From the NCBI GenBank assembly GCA_964369605.1, contig CAYJFD010000001.1, forward strand, positions 124,001 through 188,000: a stretch of 64,000 nucleotides of DNA. The letters are read 5' to 3'. The translations under genes were made by a program, and so were the position numbers. Positions 35,050 to 44,757 of the stretch are shown here, one piece after another. This DNA is from CAYJFD01 sp964369605. Lineage in GTDB: Bacteria > Bacteroidota > Bacteroidia > Bacteroidales > UBA932. Each line of letters starts with the position of its first letter. Positions within the stretch are counted from its first letter, which is position 1. Below the pieces are notes generated by a model that saw only the letters and a program-made list of their open reading frames with translations, did no database searches and was not told the DNA's origin.

Positions 35050-38000
35050 ATGCAAAGTAAAGGCACCATTAGAATTGTGACCCTCCTAATTGCGTTAGCT
35101 TGTTTATGGCAGTTGTCATTTACAGTAGTGACTAAGATTCAGGAAGGTAAGGCAGTTGATTATGCACAAGCGGCAGTAGCTGCTGAGCAAGAAAATCCAG
35201 AATTTTTGGATATCAAAGAAGCAGATAGAGCGTTTTATTTAGACTCTCTATCAAAAGAGAAAAACAGATATTATCTTGACTCTATCGCTTCAGAAAAAGT
35301 TTATTTTTCATACACATTTAAGGATGTTAAAGAGAAGGAAATTAATCTTGGTCTTGACTTAAAAGGTGGTATGAACGTAATGCTTCAAGTAGAGCTTAGA
35401 GATCTAATTAAGGCGTTATCAGGTCATAATACAGACCCTAAATTCGCAGAGGCATTGACTCTAACAGATCAAATGTTTATCGATTCACGCTCAGATTATA
35501 TTACTCTTTTTGCAGATGCGTGGACTCAAGTGGCTCCAGATGTGAGATTAGCTCAAATCTTTGGAACTTACGAAATGAGAGATAAGATTTTCCCAGAGAG
35601 TACTGACGAAGAAGTGATTTCTGTAATTAGAACTGAAGCAGAGAGTGCGATATCAAACTCGTTTAACGTATTACGTAATCGTATCGACCGTTTTGGGGTA
35701 ACATCTCCAAACATTCAAAGATTAGGAAATACAGGTCGTATCCTAGTTGAACTTCCAGGAGTTAAGGAACCAGAGCGTGTTAGAAAGCTTCTTCAAGGAA
35801 CAGCTTCTCTTGAGTTTTGGACTACTTATGACAACTCTGAGATTTTCGCAGATCTTCAGCAAGCAAATAACTTAATCAAGGAGATCTATACAGAAGAAGT
35901 AGAGCAAGTAGAAGCTCAAACTGCAGCTGTAGCAGAAGGTGACTTAGCAAGCGAGATTTTAGCTGCTGATAGTCTTACTGCTGGACAGGAAGATTTCTTA
36001 AAGAATAATCCTCTATTTGCTGTTCTAAGCCCAAATATGTACAATGGACAGTTAATGCGTGGACCTTCAATAGGTTTTGCACATTATAAAGATACTGCAA
36101 AGATTAACGATTATTTAAGTCATCCGCAAGTTAAGGATCTATTCCCAGTTGATTTCGTTCCTATGTGGACAGTTAAGCCAAATGTAAATATCAACCCTAA
36201 CGAGACTATCTATGAGTTAATAGCGATCAAATCTACACGTGATGGAAAAGCTCCACTAGATGGTGGTTCTGTTTCAGATGCAAGAATGTCATTTGGTAAC
36301 TCAGGTTCTTTACCAGAGGTTAATATGACGATGAATGCAGAAGGTGCAAGGGTATGGGCTAGACTTACAGCAGATAATATAGGTAAGAGTATCGCTATCG
36401 TTCTTGACGGAATGGTATATTCTTCTCCTAATGTAGAAACTGAAATCACAGGTGGTAGCTCAAGAATCTCTGGAAACTTCACTATCGAAGAGGCAGAAGA
36501 CTTAGCTAACGTTCTTAAGTCTGGTAAACTTCCAGCTCCTGCAACCATTGTACAAGAGCAAGTAGTTGGACCATCTTTAGGTAGCGAATCTATCAACTCA
36601 GGTATGATTTCTTTCGTATTAGCTTTCGCGCTAGTATTAGTATATATGCTTCTATTCTATAGAGGTGCTGGTGTTGCTGCAAATGTTGCACTTTTAACTA
36701 ATGTATTATTCTTATTCGGAGCTCTATCTTCATTTGGTGCTGTTCTTACACTTCCTGGTATCGCAGGTCTTGTACTTACACTAGGTATGGCAGTGGATGC
36801 GAACGTAATTATCTACGAGCGTATTAAAGAGGAATTAAGAGCCGGTAAAGCACTTCGTCTAGCAGTAGCTGATGGTTATAAGAATGCATACTCAGCGATT
36901 ATCGACGGTCAGTTAACAACTGTAATTACTGGTATTATCCTATTTATCTTTGGTTCTGGTCCTGTTCAAGGATTTGCTACGACTCTTGTAATAGGTATCA
37001 TTACTTCAGTATTCTCGTCTATCTTCGTTACTCGTCTAATCTTTGAAAGAAAATTAAACAAGAACAAGAATATCACCTTTGATAGTAAAGTAACAAGAAA
37101 CTTCCTTCAGAATACTAAGATCGATTTCTTAGCAAAGCGTAAGAAGGCTTATATTTTCTCAGCTATCTTAATCGTAGTAGGTTTAGTTTCTATCTTCACT
37201 AAAGGATTTACATTAGGTGTTGATTTCACTGGAGGTCGTACTTATATCGTAAGATTCGATAATGAAGTTACAGCAGAAGATATCAGAGAGGCTACTATAG
37301 CTGAATTTGGTGAGACAGTTGAGGTAAAACAGTTTGGTGGTGCTTCTCAGATGAAGATTACTACTAAGTATATGATTAATGATAACTCTTCTGAGGTAGA
37401 TGAATTAGTAGAGCAGAAAGTTTTCAACGCTGTTAAGGATTTCTATACAGTTGATATTACTTTCGATGAATTTACTTCTACACTAGATAATCCAAACGGA
37501 ATTATATCTTCAGACAAGGTAGGACCTACTATCGCAAATGATATCCAAAGAGATGCTGTAGTCGCTGTAATCATAGCTCTATTTGCTATCTTCGCTTACA
37601 TCGCTCTTAGATTTAAGAATTGGACTTGGGGTCTTGGTGGTGTTACTGCGCTTATTCACAACGCATTAATTACTATCGGTTTCTTCTCTATCTTCTCAGG
37701 ATTATTACCATTCAGTCTTGATATCGACCAAACGTTTATCGCAGCTATACTTACGATCATTGGTTACTCTATCAACGACAACGTGGTTATCTTCGACCGT
37801 ATTAGAGAAAATAAGGACTTACACCCTAAGAGATCATTCTTCGAAAATGTTAACTCGGCTGTAAATAGTACCTTAGCACGTACAATCAATACTTCAGGAA
37901 CTACACTTATCGTTATGCTAGCTATCGCAATCTTCGGTGGTGAAGTAATTAGAGGATTCGCTGTAGCTCTTATAGTAGGTATCATCTTCGGAACATACTC

Positions 38001-38085
38001 TTCTATCTTTATCGCTACTCCAGTAATGTTTGACCTTTCTGCTAAAGAAGAGTCAAAGAAGCTAAAAGCGACAGCTAAGAAGTAA
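35050..38085 (+). CDS. secDF: Protein translocase SecDF (fused SecD and SecF)
   Basis: 1011-residue fusion that uses the proton motive force to pull preproteins through SecYEG. The SecD half has a signal-anchor helix, a large periplasmic region with NLGLDLKGGMNVMLQV and RIDRFGVTSPNIQRLG, and helices with GLVLTLGMAVDANVIIYERI. The SecF half starts near residue 690 with TLGVDFTGGRTY and has IGYSINDNVVIFDRIREN. Codon use is visibly more C-rich at third positions (TTC, ATC, TAC) than in its neighbours, consistent with high expression. Confidence 0.97.
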   Translation: MQSKGTIRIVTLLIALACLWQLSFTVVTKIQEGKAVDYAQAAVAAEQENPEFLDIKEADRAFYLDSLSKEKNRYYLDSIASEKVYFSYTFKDVKEKEINLGLDLKGGMNVMLQVELRDLIKALSGHNTDPKFAEALTLTDQMFIDSRSDYITLFADAWTQVAPDVRLAQIFGTYEMRDKIFPESTDEEVISVIRTEAESAISNSFNVLRNRIDRFGVTSPNIQRLGNTGRILVELPGVKEPERVRKLLQGTASLEFWTTYDNSEIFADLQQANNLIKEIYTEEVEQVEAQTAAVAEGDLASEILAADSLTAGQEDFLKNNPLFAVLSPNMYNGQLMRGPSIGFAHYKDTAKINDYLSHPQVKDLFPVDFVPMWTVKPNVNINPNETIYELIAIKSTRDGKAPLDGGSVSDARMSFGNSGSLPEVNMTMNAEGARVWARLTADNIGKSIAIVLDGMVYSSPNVETEITGGSSRISGNFTIEEAEDLANVLKSGKLPAPATIVQEQVVGPSLGSESINSGMISFVLAFALVLVYMLLFYRGAGVAANVALLTNVLFLFGALSSFGAVLTLPGIAGLVLTLGMAVDANVIIYERIKEELRAGKALRLAVADGYKNAYSAIIDGQLTTVITGIILFIFGSGPVQGFATTLVIGIITSVFSSIFVTRLIFERKLNKNKNITFDSKVTRNFLQNTKIDFLAKRKKAYIFSAILIVVGLVSIFTKGFTLGVDFTGGRTYIVRFDNEVTAEDIREATIAEFGETVEVKQFGGASQMKITTKYMINDNSSEVDELVEQKVFNAVKDFYTVDITFDEFTSTLDNPNGIISSDKVGPTIANDIQRDAVVAVIIALFAIFAYIALRFKNWTWGLGGVTALIHNALITIGFFSIFSGLLPFSLDIDQTFIAAILTIIGYSINDNVVIFDRIRENKDLHPKRSFFENVNSAVNSTLARTINTSGTTLIVMLAIAIFGGEVIRGFAVALIVGIIFGTYSSIFIATPVMFDLSAKEESKKLKATAKK

Positions 38086-38090
38086 TAATA

Positions 38091-39077
38091 ATGAACAATA
38101 AAATCTTCCAGATAAGTAACCAGGACGAGTTCGTGGGCACTTGTCTGGAAGTTTTTTTATATCAGGCTCACAACTCACCTGTATATAAAGAATATATTGA
38201 ACTATTGGGCATAGACCCAAACCAGGTAAAATGCATAGAGGATATTCCTTTTTTGCCAATCAGCCTTTTTAAATCACACGAAATCCTTTGTTCAAAGGAA
38301 AGTGACCCCAAATTTGAATTATTCTTTGAGAGTAGTGCCACTACAGGAATGATCCCTTCAAGGCACTATGTACTAGACACACAACTGTACGAGAGGAGTT
38401 TTCTAAGCAGTTTTAAACTCTTTTATGGTGATGTGTCAGAATATGTTCTACTGGCACTGTTGCCATCATATAAAGAAAAACAGAACTCATCACTAGTCTA
38501 TATGATAGACAAGATGATAGAACAGAGCGCAAGTCCAGAAAGCGCCTACTATCTCTATAATCACGAGGAGTTATATCAAACGATATTGCGACTGCGCTCG
38601 CAAGAAAAAAAAATAATCCTTTTCGGAGTAACATTTGCTCTGCTTGATTTTGCAAAGTCTTATAAGTTAGAGGCCTCATCAGATCTGCTTGTTTTCGAGA
38701 CAGGAGGAATGAAGGGGAGAGGTGAAGAATTACCCCGAGAAGAGGTCCATAAACGCTTAACCCTGGCTTTAGGAGTCGATAAGATACATTCGGAGTATGG
38801 AATGTGTGAACTGCTCTCACAGGCTTATTCTGAGGGTGATGGAGTGTTTGTTTCGCCCCCTTGGATGAGAGTAGTAATAAGGGACTTGTTAGATCCTTTT
38901 GTAATAGTGCCTCACGGCAATAAGGGAGGAATTAATATCATAGATCTAGCGAATATTAATTCGTGCAGCTTTATAGAGACGGAGGATCTAGGGGTGGCCC
39001 TAGATGATTCTTCTTTCACAGTGGATGGAAGAATTACAGCCTCTGAACGTAGAGGCTGTAATATGCTGATTGAATAA
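38091..39077 (+). CDS. LuxE-family acyl-protein synthetase
   Basis: 328 residues of the ANL-like acyl-protein synthetase fold (LuxE, PF04443). FFESSATTGMIPSRHYV corresponds to the adenylate-binding FxSSGTTG loop and HSEYGMCELLSQAYS to the TEYGMTELLSQ motif. It would activate a carboxylic acid as an acyl-adenylate. The natural substrate in Bacteroidetes is not known to me. It starts 5 bases after secDF. A hairpin ACAGCCTCT/AGAGGCTGT lies inside the last codons (39036-39059). Confidence 0.85.
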   Translation: MNNKIFQISNQDEFVGTCLEVFLYQAHNSPVYKEYIELLGIDPNQVKCIEDIPFLPISLFKSHEILCSKESDPKFELFFESSATTGMIPSRHYVLDTQLYERSFLSSFKLFYGDVSEYVLLALLPSYKEKQNSSLVYMIDKMIEQSASPESAYYLYNHEELYQTILRLRSQEKKIILFGVTFALLDFAKSYKLEASSDLLVFETGGMKGRGEELPREEVHKRLTLALGVDKIHSEYGMCELLSQAYSEGDGVFVSPPWMRVVIRDLLDPFVIVPHGNKGGINIIDLANINSCSFIETEDLGVALDDSSFTVDGRITASERRGCNMLIE

Positions 39078-39107
39078 ATCTTTATTTCTTATTTCGAGTA
39101 CACCTTC

Positions 39108-42100
39108 TTATTGTGAAAGAAGTGTGATCGTATCTTGAAGCTCTTTCTCTAATTCTTTTGCGATTTCCTGCTCATTTCTAAGCATTAATGTCTCTATTAA
39201 GTATTGAATGTATGAGAAGTTAGCATCAAGGAGATTTGAATCTAGGAATGCTCCTCTATGTCTTGACGCAGATAGTCTAATATGAGCTAAACCTTGCTGT
39301 GTAAACTGGCGGGCTAGTTCTAGTCCCTTCTCGCTTTCTCCTGCTTGAAGGTAAAGATCAACAGCATCTAGAACAGTAAATTCGTTCGCTGAGTGAACAA
39401 GAGATGCGTTAATCGGGAAGTTCTTGTCTATAACTACCTCTTGCATCTTGTCTAAGACCTCTACCGCCTTCTCTTTTTCTCCGATTTGTATAAGAGCATT
39501 TGCGGTATGTGTAAAAATACTTCTTAATGATAAATTGTAGAAAGAGGTTAGGTTTTGATAATCTATATGAATATCCTTGTTAAAGCTGTCCCACTTATAT
39601 ACATTCATTATCTTGTTGTATTGGTCTAGAGCATCGATCTGTTGAATGTTCAAGCTAGATGTTTCACTCTTAATAGGAACGAATCTATAGGTAAACCCGT
39701 CGTACTGTAGGTAGTCTTCTACTCCTATTCTTAGGTCTCCAGCATCTGATATAAAATGTATTGGTCTATCCCATTCGTAATTTGATAGCATATCAAGAAT
39801 GATAAGTTCAGCCTTTGTAATATAGTTTCTACTTTCAGGAATACGAAGAACGATGGTGTCTAAAATTTTATCATAGCTATCTTCACTAACCAAACCATAT
39901 TTCTTGACATTCTCCACATTTACAGGAAGTATAAGGTTCCTAGCAGGAACATAGTCAGAAGCCTGACCTGAATAGTCTTCTATCTTTACACGAGGATCTT
40001 TAAATAACTTAATCATATCCTTGAGTAAAATAGGTTGATTATTAAATCTTTCTACTACATCTGGTAACTCGTTTGTCCCGTATAGATATTGAATTCTGTC
40101 AATACTTAACTCTACAGGCTCAGATTCATATACCTTATTTTGCATTTGATCGATGTACCAGTCTGTTCCTAGTAGAGAGGTATTCATAACTCTAACATCT
40201 GTTCTTACTTCCTCTACTTCCTGTATATACCAAAGAGGGAAGGTGTCGTTATCTGCGAATGTGACTAAAATAGTATTCTCAGGTGTAGACATAAAGTAGT
40301 TATATGCTAGATCTCTAGTTGTTCTCCTTCCACTTCTATCGTGGTCATCCCAGTTTTCACTAAGCATTAGTACAGGGACTAATAGGAATAAAGCAGAGAC
40401 TCCTCCAGCAAGGATAGTCTTCTGGGTCTTAGTTTTTCCAAACTTCTTTAAGTAGTCGTAGACTGCGAGAACTGCTAGACCTATCCAAATACTAAATACA
40501 TAGAAGGATCCTGCGTATGCGTAATCCCTCTCTCTTACCTGCATAGGGTTTTGGTTTAGATATACTACGATGGCAAGGCCAGTAAGGATGAATAGCATCA
40601 TAGTAATAAACCAGTTCTTATTATCTCTTCTTAATTGGAAAAATAAGCCGATAAGACCAAGAATTAAAGGAAGCATATAGTAGTGGTTCTTAGAAGAGCT
40701 ATTCACTAAATAGTCAGGACCGTCGCTTTGATCCCCAAGTCTAGCCTTATCTAAGAAGCCTATACCAGACTCCCAGTTGCCTTTAAGAAGTTCTCCAGGA
40801 GTAGGACTCCAAAGGTCGTTCTGCCTACCTGCGAAGTTCCACATAAAGTATCTCCAGTACATCCAATTACACTGAAAATCAATAAAGAAAGCAAGATTCT
40901 CACCCATAGTAGGCATCCTCTTTCCTTCCCCTTTTGAATACATATTGTAGACTGATTTGTGATGAGCAGCATTACTCCACATTCTAGGGAATAACATCTC
41001 GTCACCAGGCTTGTATTCATATTTGTCAGGAGCAGTAGCTTTGTGATACTTATCTCCCATAGGAGTGTAATATGATTTGTCAGTAAGAGCTATCGGTGTA
41101 GAAGCATAGCTTTCCCCAAAGATAAGAGGATTATTACCATATTGCTCACGACTAAGATATCTAACAAGGGTAAACGGATTATCAGGCTGATATTCATTTG
41201 TTGGAGTATTTGCAGAAGAACGTATAACTATAACCGCAAAAGTAGAATACCCGATAAGGATCATCGTAAGAGATAATAAGATAGTATTCAGAAGATGCTT
41301 GTTTTTCGCGTAAGTGTAGTATACACCATAAAAACATGCTCCCAACACTAGAGCCATGAAGAATATAGCTCCAATATTAAAGCCTGTGCCAAATACATTT
41401 ACAAAAAGAAGATCAAAATACGCAGCCATAAGTGGAGTATAAGGGATAATTCCCCAAAGGATAATAGCTAAAATGACTCCTGAAAGAGCAAGTACCCCAA
41501 AAATCTTAGCAGGGCTGTGGTTCGAATATTTCTTAAAGTAATATATGAATGTAATAGCTGGGATGCACAGTAAGTTCAACAAGTGAACCCCAACAGATAA
41601 TCCCATAAGGAGAGATATTAAAATAATCCATCTATTTGCATAAGGCTCATCAGCCTGTTCTTCCCATTTTAGCATCATCCAAAATACAAGGGCGGTGAAT
41701 AGAGATGACATAGCGTAAACCTCTGCTTCAACAGCTGAAAACCAGAAAGTATCTGACCAACAATAAGCTAAAGCTCCTACGGTAGCAGAGCCAAGTATGG
41801 CAATGATAGAGCCCATACTAAGTTCAGTCCTTGTTTTAAGGACGAGTTTCTTTGCTAAGTTGGCAATACTTAGAAAAAGAAATAAAATAGTAAAAGATGA
41901 ACATAGTGCACTCGTGATATTAACTGCCGCAGCTGCATTCTCAGGAGAAGCAAATATTGTAAAGAAACGAGCTATCAATTGATAAACAGGGTTTCCAGGT
42001 GGGTGACCTACCTCAAGTTTATATGATGATGCGATAAACTCTCCACAGTCCCAGAAGCTAGTTGTTGGCTCGATAGTTGCTAGATAAGTAACAGTAGCGA

Positions 42101-42158
42101 TAAGAAAAACAATAAAAGCTGTGATTCTGCTGATTAAGTTAAATTTTTGTTGTGACAT
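39108..42158 (-). CDS. DUF2723 / GT117-type membrane protein
   Basis: 1016 residues. The N-terminal half is a polytopic membrane region with the family signature EPTTSFWDCGEFIASSYKLEVGHPPGNP near residues 29-57. This fold resembles protein O-mannosyltransferases and is annotated as glycosyltransferase family 117 in Bacteroidetes. The C-terminal part (about 640-1016) is soluble and ends in TPR-like helices with IGEKEKAVEVLDKM. It probably transfers sugars from a lipid carrier at the inner membrane; the acceptor is unknown. Confidence 0.88.
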   Translation of the reverse strand: MSQQKFNLISRITAFIVFLIATVTYLATIEPTTSFWDCGEFIASSYKLEVGHPPGNPVYQLIARFFTIFASPENAAAAVNITSALCSSFTILFLFLSIANLAKKLVLKTRTELSMGSIIAILGSATVGALAYCWSDTFWFSAVEAEVYAMSSLFTALVFWMMLKWEEQADEPYANRWIILISLLMGLSVGVHLLNLLCIPAITFIYYFKKYSNHSPAKIFGVLALSGVILAIILWGIIPYTPLMAAYFDLLFVNVFGTGFNIGAIFFMALVLGACFYGVYYTYAKNKHLLNTILLSLTMILIGYSTFAVIVIRSSANTPTNEYQPDNPFTLVRYLSREQYGNNPLIFGESYASTPIALTDKSYYTPMGDKYHKATAPDKYEYKPGDEMLFPRMWSNAAHHKSVYNMYSKGEGKRMPTMGENLAFFIDFQCNWMYWRYFMWNFAGRQNDLWSPTPGELLKGNWESGIGFLDKARLGDQSDGPDYLVNSSSKNHYYMLPLILGLIGLFFQLRRDNKNWFITMMLFILTGLAIVVYLNQNPMQVRERDYAYAGSFYVFSIWIGLAVLAVYDYLKKFGKTKTQKTILAGGVSALFLLVPVLMLSENWDDHDRSGRRTTRDLAYNYFMSTPENTILVTFADNDTFPLWYIQEVEEVRTDVRVMNTSLLGTDWYIDQMQNKVYESEPVELSIDRIQYLYGTNELPDVVERFNNQPILLKDMIKLFKDPRVKIEDYSGQASDYVPARNLILPVNVENVKKYGLVSEDSYDKILDTIVLRIPESRNYITKAELIILDMLSNYEWDRPIHFISDAGDLRIGVEDYLQYDGFTYRFVPIKSETSSLNIQQIDALDQYNKIMNVYKWDSFNKDIHIDYQNLTSFYNLSLRSIFTHTANALIQIGEKEKAVEVLDKMQEVVIDKNFPINASLVHSANEFTVLDAVDLYLQAGESEKGLELARQFTQQGLAHIRLSASRHRGAFLDSNLLDANFSYIQYLIETLMLRNEQEIAKELEKELQDTITLLSQ

Positions 42159-42209
42159 ATCTCTTACTTTTTAAAAGTCAATAAAGCTACGAAATTGGGA
42201 AATATTACT

Positions 42210-42217
42210 TAGTTTTG
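42210..42217 (+). promoter_or_regulatory. -7 box upstream of the SUI1-family gene
   Basis: TAGTTTTG matches TAnnTTTG and lies 17 nt before the ATG at 42235. Confidence 0.45.
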
Positions 42218-42234
42218 CAAAAAAAATAGAACAA

Positions 42235-42582
42235 ATGTCAAATCAAGATTGGAAAAGCAGGCTAGGTGTGGTGTTTTCAACCAACCCTGACTTTGGTTAT
42301 ACACACGAAAACGAAGAGGAAGAAATTCAAACACTAGAGAAATCAGCCCAGCGACTAATCGTTGCGATAGATAGAAGAAATAGAGGCGGAAAGCAAGTGA
42401 CACTTATTACAGGCTTTAAGGGCGCACAAGATGATCTTTCTGATTTAGCTAAGAAGCTGAAAACTAAGTGCGGAGTAGGAGGTTCAGCAAAAGATGGAGA
42501 GATAATGATACAGGGCGATTATAGAGATAAGATCGTAGAATTATTACAAAAAGAAGGGTATAAGGCAAAGAGAGGAAACTGA
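42235..42582 (+). CDS. SUI1/eIF1-family translation factor (YciH-like)
   Basis: 115 residues: an acidic N-terminus followed by the SUI1 fold, with DRRNRGGKQVTLITGFKG and LKTKCGVGGSAKDGEIMIQGDYRDKIVELLQKEGY. It resembles eIF1, which inspects start-codon choice on the small ribosomal subunit; bacterial YciH proteins are thought to act in initiation fidelity. Single gene with its own -7 box. Confidence 0.92.
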   Translation: MSNQDWKSRLGVVFSTNPDFGYTHENEEEEIQTLEKSAQRLIVAIDRRNRGGKQVTLITGFKGAQDDLSDLAKKLKTKCGVGGSAKDGEIMIQGDYRDKIVELLQKEGYKAKRGN

Positions 42583-42608
42583 AAGAGTTTTTTGTAAGAA
42601 AAAATATG

Positions 42609-42616
42609 TATCTTTG
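42609..42616 (+). promoter_or_regulatory. -7 box upstream of hemD
   Basis: TATCTTTG matches TAnnTTTG and lies 38 nt before the hemD ATG. Confidence 0.5.
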
Positions 42617-42654
42617 CGCCCGAAATTTAGAAATATTTTGAAAATTAACATTTT

Positions 42655-43389
42655 ATGAAGGGCGCGAAAATTTTAATTTCACAACCAGAACCGACGAATA
42701 GTAATCCATATACTGAGCTAATATCAAAACATAAGCTAACTATAGATTTCCGTCAATTTTTTAAGATTGAATCTCTTACTGGAAAGGAGTTCAGACTGCA
42801 AAAAATAAGCATACTAGATCATACTGCAATAGTTTTTACCTCAAAGTCTACAATAGACGCTTTCTTTAAAATATGTGAGGAAATGAGGATAGCAGTTCCA
42901 GAGACAATGAAGTATTTCTGCATCTCAGAATCCATAGCACTGTATCTTCAGAAGCACATAGTATATAGGAAGAGAAAAATCTTTTTTGGAAGTGGTACGC
43001 CAGAGTCGATCCTTACAACAATAGGAACAAAGCATGCCTCAGAGAACTTCCTTGTAGCTACGGCAGATAATGTAAAGACAGAGTTAGTGAAAGCATTCAT
43101 TAAGTCTCCATTAAAAGCATCTGCGGCATTTTTCTGTAAGACGATTTATACAGACTTGAAAGAACTAGACATTAAGAAGTATGATATGTTAGTATTTTAT
43201 AGTCCCTCAGATATCAAATCTTTATATGAATCGTATCCAGAATTTGAGCAAGGAGAAACGAAATTTGCAACTTTTGGAACATCTACAGCTAAAGCGATGA
43301 AGGCAGCAAAACTAAAAGTTTCGATAATAGCGCCTACACCAGAAACTCCGTCTATTGCAAAAGCATTATCAGTATATTGTCAAGGGTAA
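42655..43389 (+). CDS. hemD: Uroporphyrinogen-III synthase
   Basis: 244 residues of the two-domain HemD fold, which closes hydroxymethylbilane to uroporphyrinogen III. ILISQPEPTNSNPYTELI at the start, AIVFTSKSTIDAFF and the C-terminal KYDMLVFYSPSDIKSL plus FATFGTSTAKAMK fit the weakly conserved family. The neighbours rnpA and yidD downstream are usual for Bacteroidales. Confidence 0.85.
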   Translation: MKGAKILISQPEPTNSNPYTELISKHKLTIDFRQFFKIESLTGKEFRLQKISILDHTAIVFTSKSTIDAFFKICEEMRIAVPETMKYFCISESIALYLQKHIVYRKRKIFFGSGTPESILTTIGTKHASENFLVATADNVKTELVKAFIKSPLKASAAFFCKTIYTDLKELDIKKYDMLVFYSPSDIKSLYESYPEFEQGETKFATFGTSTAKAMKAAKLKVSIIAPTPETPSIAKALSVYCQG

Positions 43390-43390
43390 T

Positions 43391-44194
43391 ATGAGAAAAA
43401 AAAGGAAATACTTAATTGTAATACTAACATTCTTGATGTTTGTTGTAGCGTGCAATAAAGTGAGTCCTTCTTTCAATCGTGAAAACCTTAAAGGTACTTG
43501 GGTGGCCTATGCCTATGACGGTGAAACAGTTCCTCTAGAGGAGTATGTGATATATACTTATGTAGATAACTCGACAATGACTATTGCCGGTGTTGTAGAT
43601 GAGGGTGATGGAAACTACAAATGGATAAGCTTCGAAGATAAACCTTATTTTGTCTACTGTAAAGAGTTAGAGATGAATGCTGACGGGATATATGGGATGA
43701 GGGGGTATCCTGGCCAACAAGGGTATTTGTTTTATCATAAACTAGAATTCGCAGAGCATATTGATGACTATGTTAAGCTATCTTCTATAGATTATAAACT
43801 TGACGGTAGGGTACATGACCCATATTTTAACATAATCGAGATGCAAAAGCAGCCCGTTACTTCTATGAAATTAGACTCTTTAATAGGGAAATGGCAGTTC
43901 TCAGAAGGGAAATATGAGGGCATAATGTTAGAGTTTGATAGCGAAAGATTTTTGAATATCTATACTCTTGAACAAGAGGGTTGGAAGAATATGACAGAGG
44001 AGCCTCAGTATTATAATAAGTACGACCAGCTTCTAATGCTGACAGTATATGATAATGAGGAATTTGGAGTAGCTCAAAAATGGAGTGTTGCTTGTTTTGA
44101 TGATCTTCAAGTTTCACCTTATCGTGGCGAGATGTCTATGAAGCAGGATGGAGAGACGCTAGAATTAAGAAAGGTTATAGAGGTAGCTCCGTGA
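43391..44194 (+). CDS. Lipocalin-like lipoprotein of unknown function
   Basis: 267 residues from the ATG one base after the hemD stop (a start inside hemD is possible but unlikely). The lipoprotein signal ends VVAC (Cys21). The body looks like two related lipocalin-like halves, starting ENLKGTWVAYAYDG and DSLIGKWQFSEGKYEG, both rich in aromatic strands. I do not recognise a named family. It is placed between hemD and rnpA, probably in the same operon. Confidence 0.65.
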   Translation: MRKKRKYLIVILTFLMFVVACNKVSPSFNRENLKGTWVAYAYDGETVPLEEYVIYTYVDNSTMTIAGVVDEGDGNYKWISFEDKPYFVYCKELEMNADGIYGMRGYPGQQGYLFYHKLEFAEHIDDYVKLSSIDYKLDGRVHDPYFNIIEMQKQPVTSMKLDSLIGKWQFSEGKYEGIMLEFDSERFLNIYTLEQEGWKNMTEEPQYYNKYDQLLMLTVYDNEEFGVAQKWSVACFDDLQVSPYRGEMSMKQDGETLELRKVIEVAP

Positions 44195-44210
44195 TTTATT
44201 TTATCGCAAA

Positions 44211-44525
44211 ATGGAGTTAGTCAACTTAATATATAGCAAAGGGGCAAAGAGTTTTTCTTACCCATTCAGAATTACTTGTCTAGAAAATGCATCAAAGGAT
44301 AGGCCGGCAAAAATCATTATTTCTGTACCAAAGAGAAATCATAAAAAGGCAGTAAACCGAAATTTTATTAGAAGAAGGATAAAAGAGGCCATAAGGCTAA
44401 ATATCAAGAACTATCCTCAGCTTGAGAACAAGCATATTATGTTTGTTTATGTATCTTCAGAAAAATATTCCTATGAGAAAATCTATGGCTACATTCAAAG
44501 TGCGCTTGAGCAAATCTCTAACTAA
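44211..44525 (+). CDS. rnpA: Ribonuclease P protein component
   Basis: 104 residues, short for the family but with the core RNA-binding signature: IISVPKRNHKKAVNRNFIRRRIKEAIR. It partners with RnpB RNA in tRNA 5' maturation. It overlaps the start of yidD, as is usual. rpmH is not adjacent in this window. Confidence 0.9.
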   Translation: MELVNLIYSKGAKSFSYPFRITCLENASKDRPAKIIISVPKRNHKKAVNRNFIRRRIKEAIRLNIKNYPQLENKHIMFVYVSSEKYSYEKIYGYIQSALEQISN

Positions 44526-44757
44526 GGCAAAAGCTATATTAAAGAAGGTAGTGATATTTCCTATGATACTACTAATCAAGTTTTATCAATACGGGATATC
44601 TCCATATAAACCAGCATCTTGTCGATTTACTCCAACTTGTTCAACATACGCCCTTCAGGCTCTTAGAAAATATGGGCCGATAAAAGGAAGCTATAAGGCC
44701 ATAAGAAGAATTCTGCGTTGTCACCCTTGGGGTGGGAGTGGTTATGATCCTGTCTGA
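44473..44757 (+). CDS. yidD: Membrane protein insertion efficiency factor YidD
   Basis: About 94 residues from the ATG at 44473; starts at 44422 or 44485 are possible. It carries the family signature FYQYGISPYKPASCRFTPTCSTYALQAL and ends in RRILRCHPWGGSGYDPV with the conserved cysteines. It is thought to help YidC insert membrane proteins. Its start lies inside rnpA and its 3' end overlaps the convergent acyltransferase gene by 16 bases. Confidence 0.93.
   Translation: MRKSMATFKVRLSKSLTKAKAILKKVVIFPMILLIKFYQYGISPYKPASCRFTPTCSTYALQALRKYGPIKGSYKAIRRILRCHPWGGSGYDPV

Noticed and set aside
39036..39059. Intrinsic terminator after secDF and the LuxE-family gene
   Set aside because: The 9-bp hairpin lies inside the coding sequence and is not followed by a T run.
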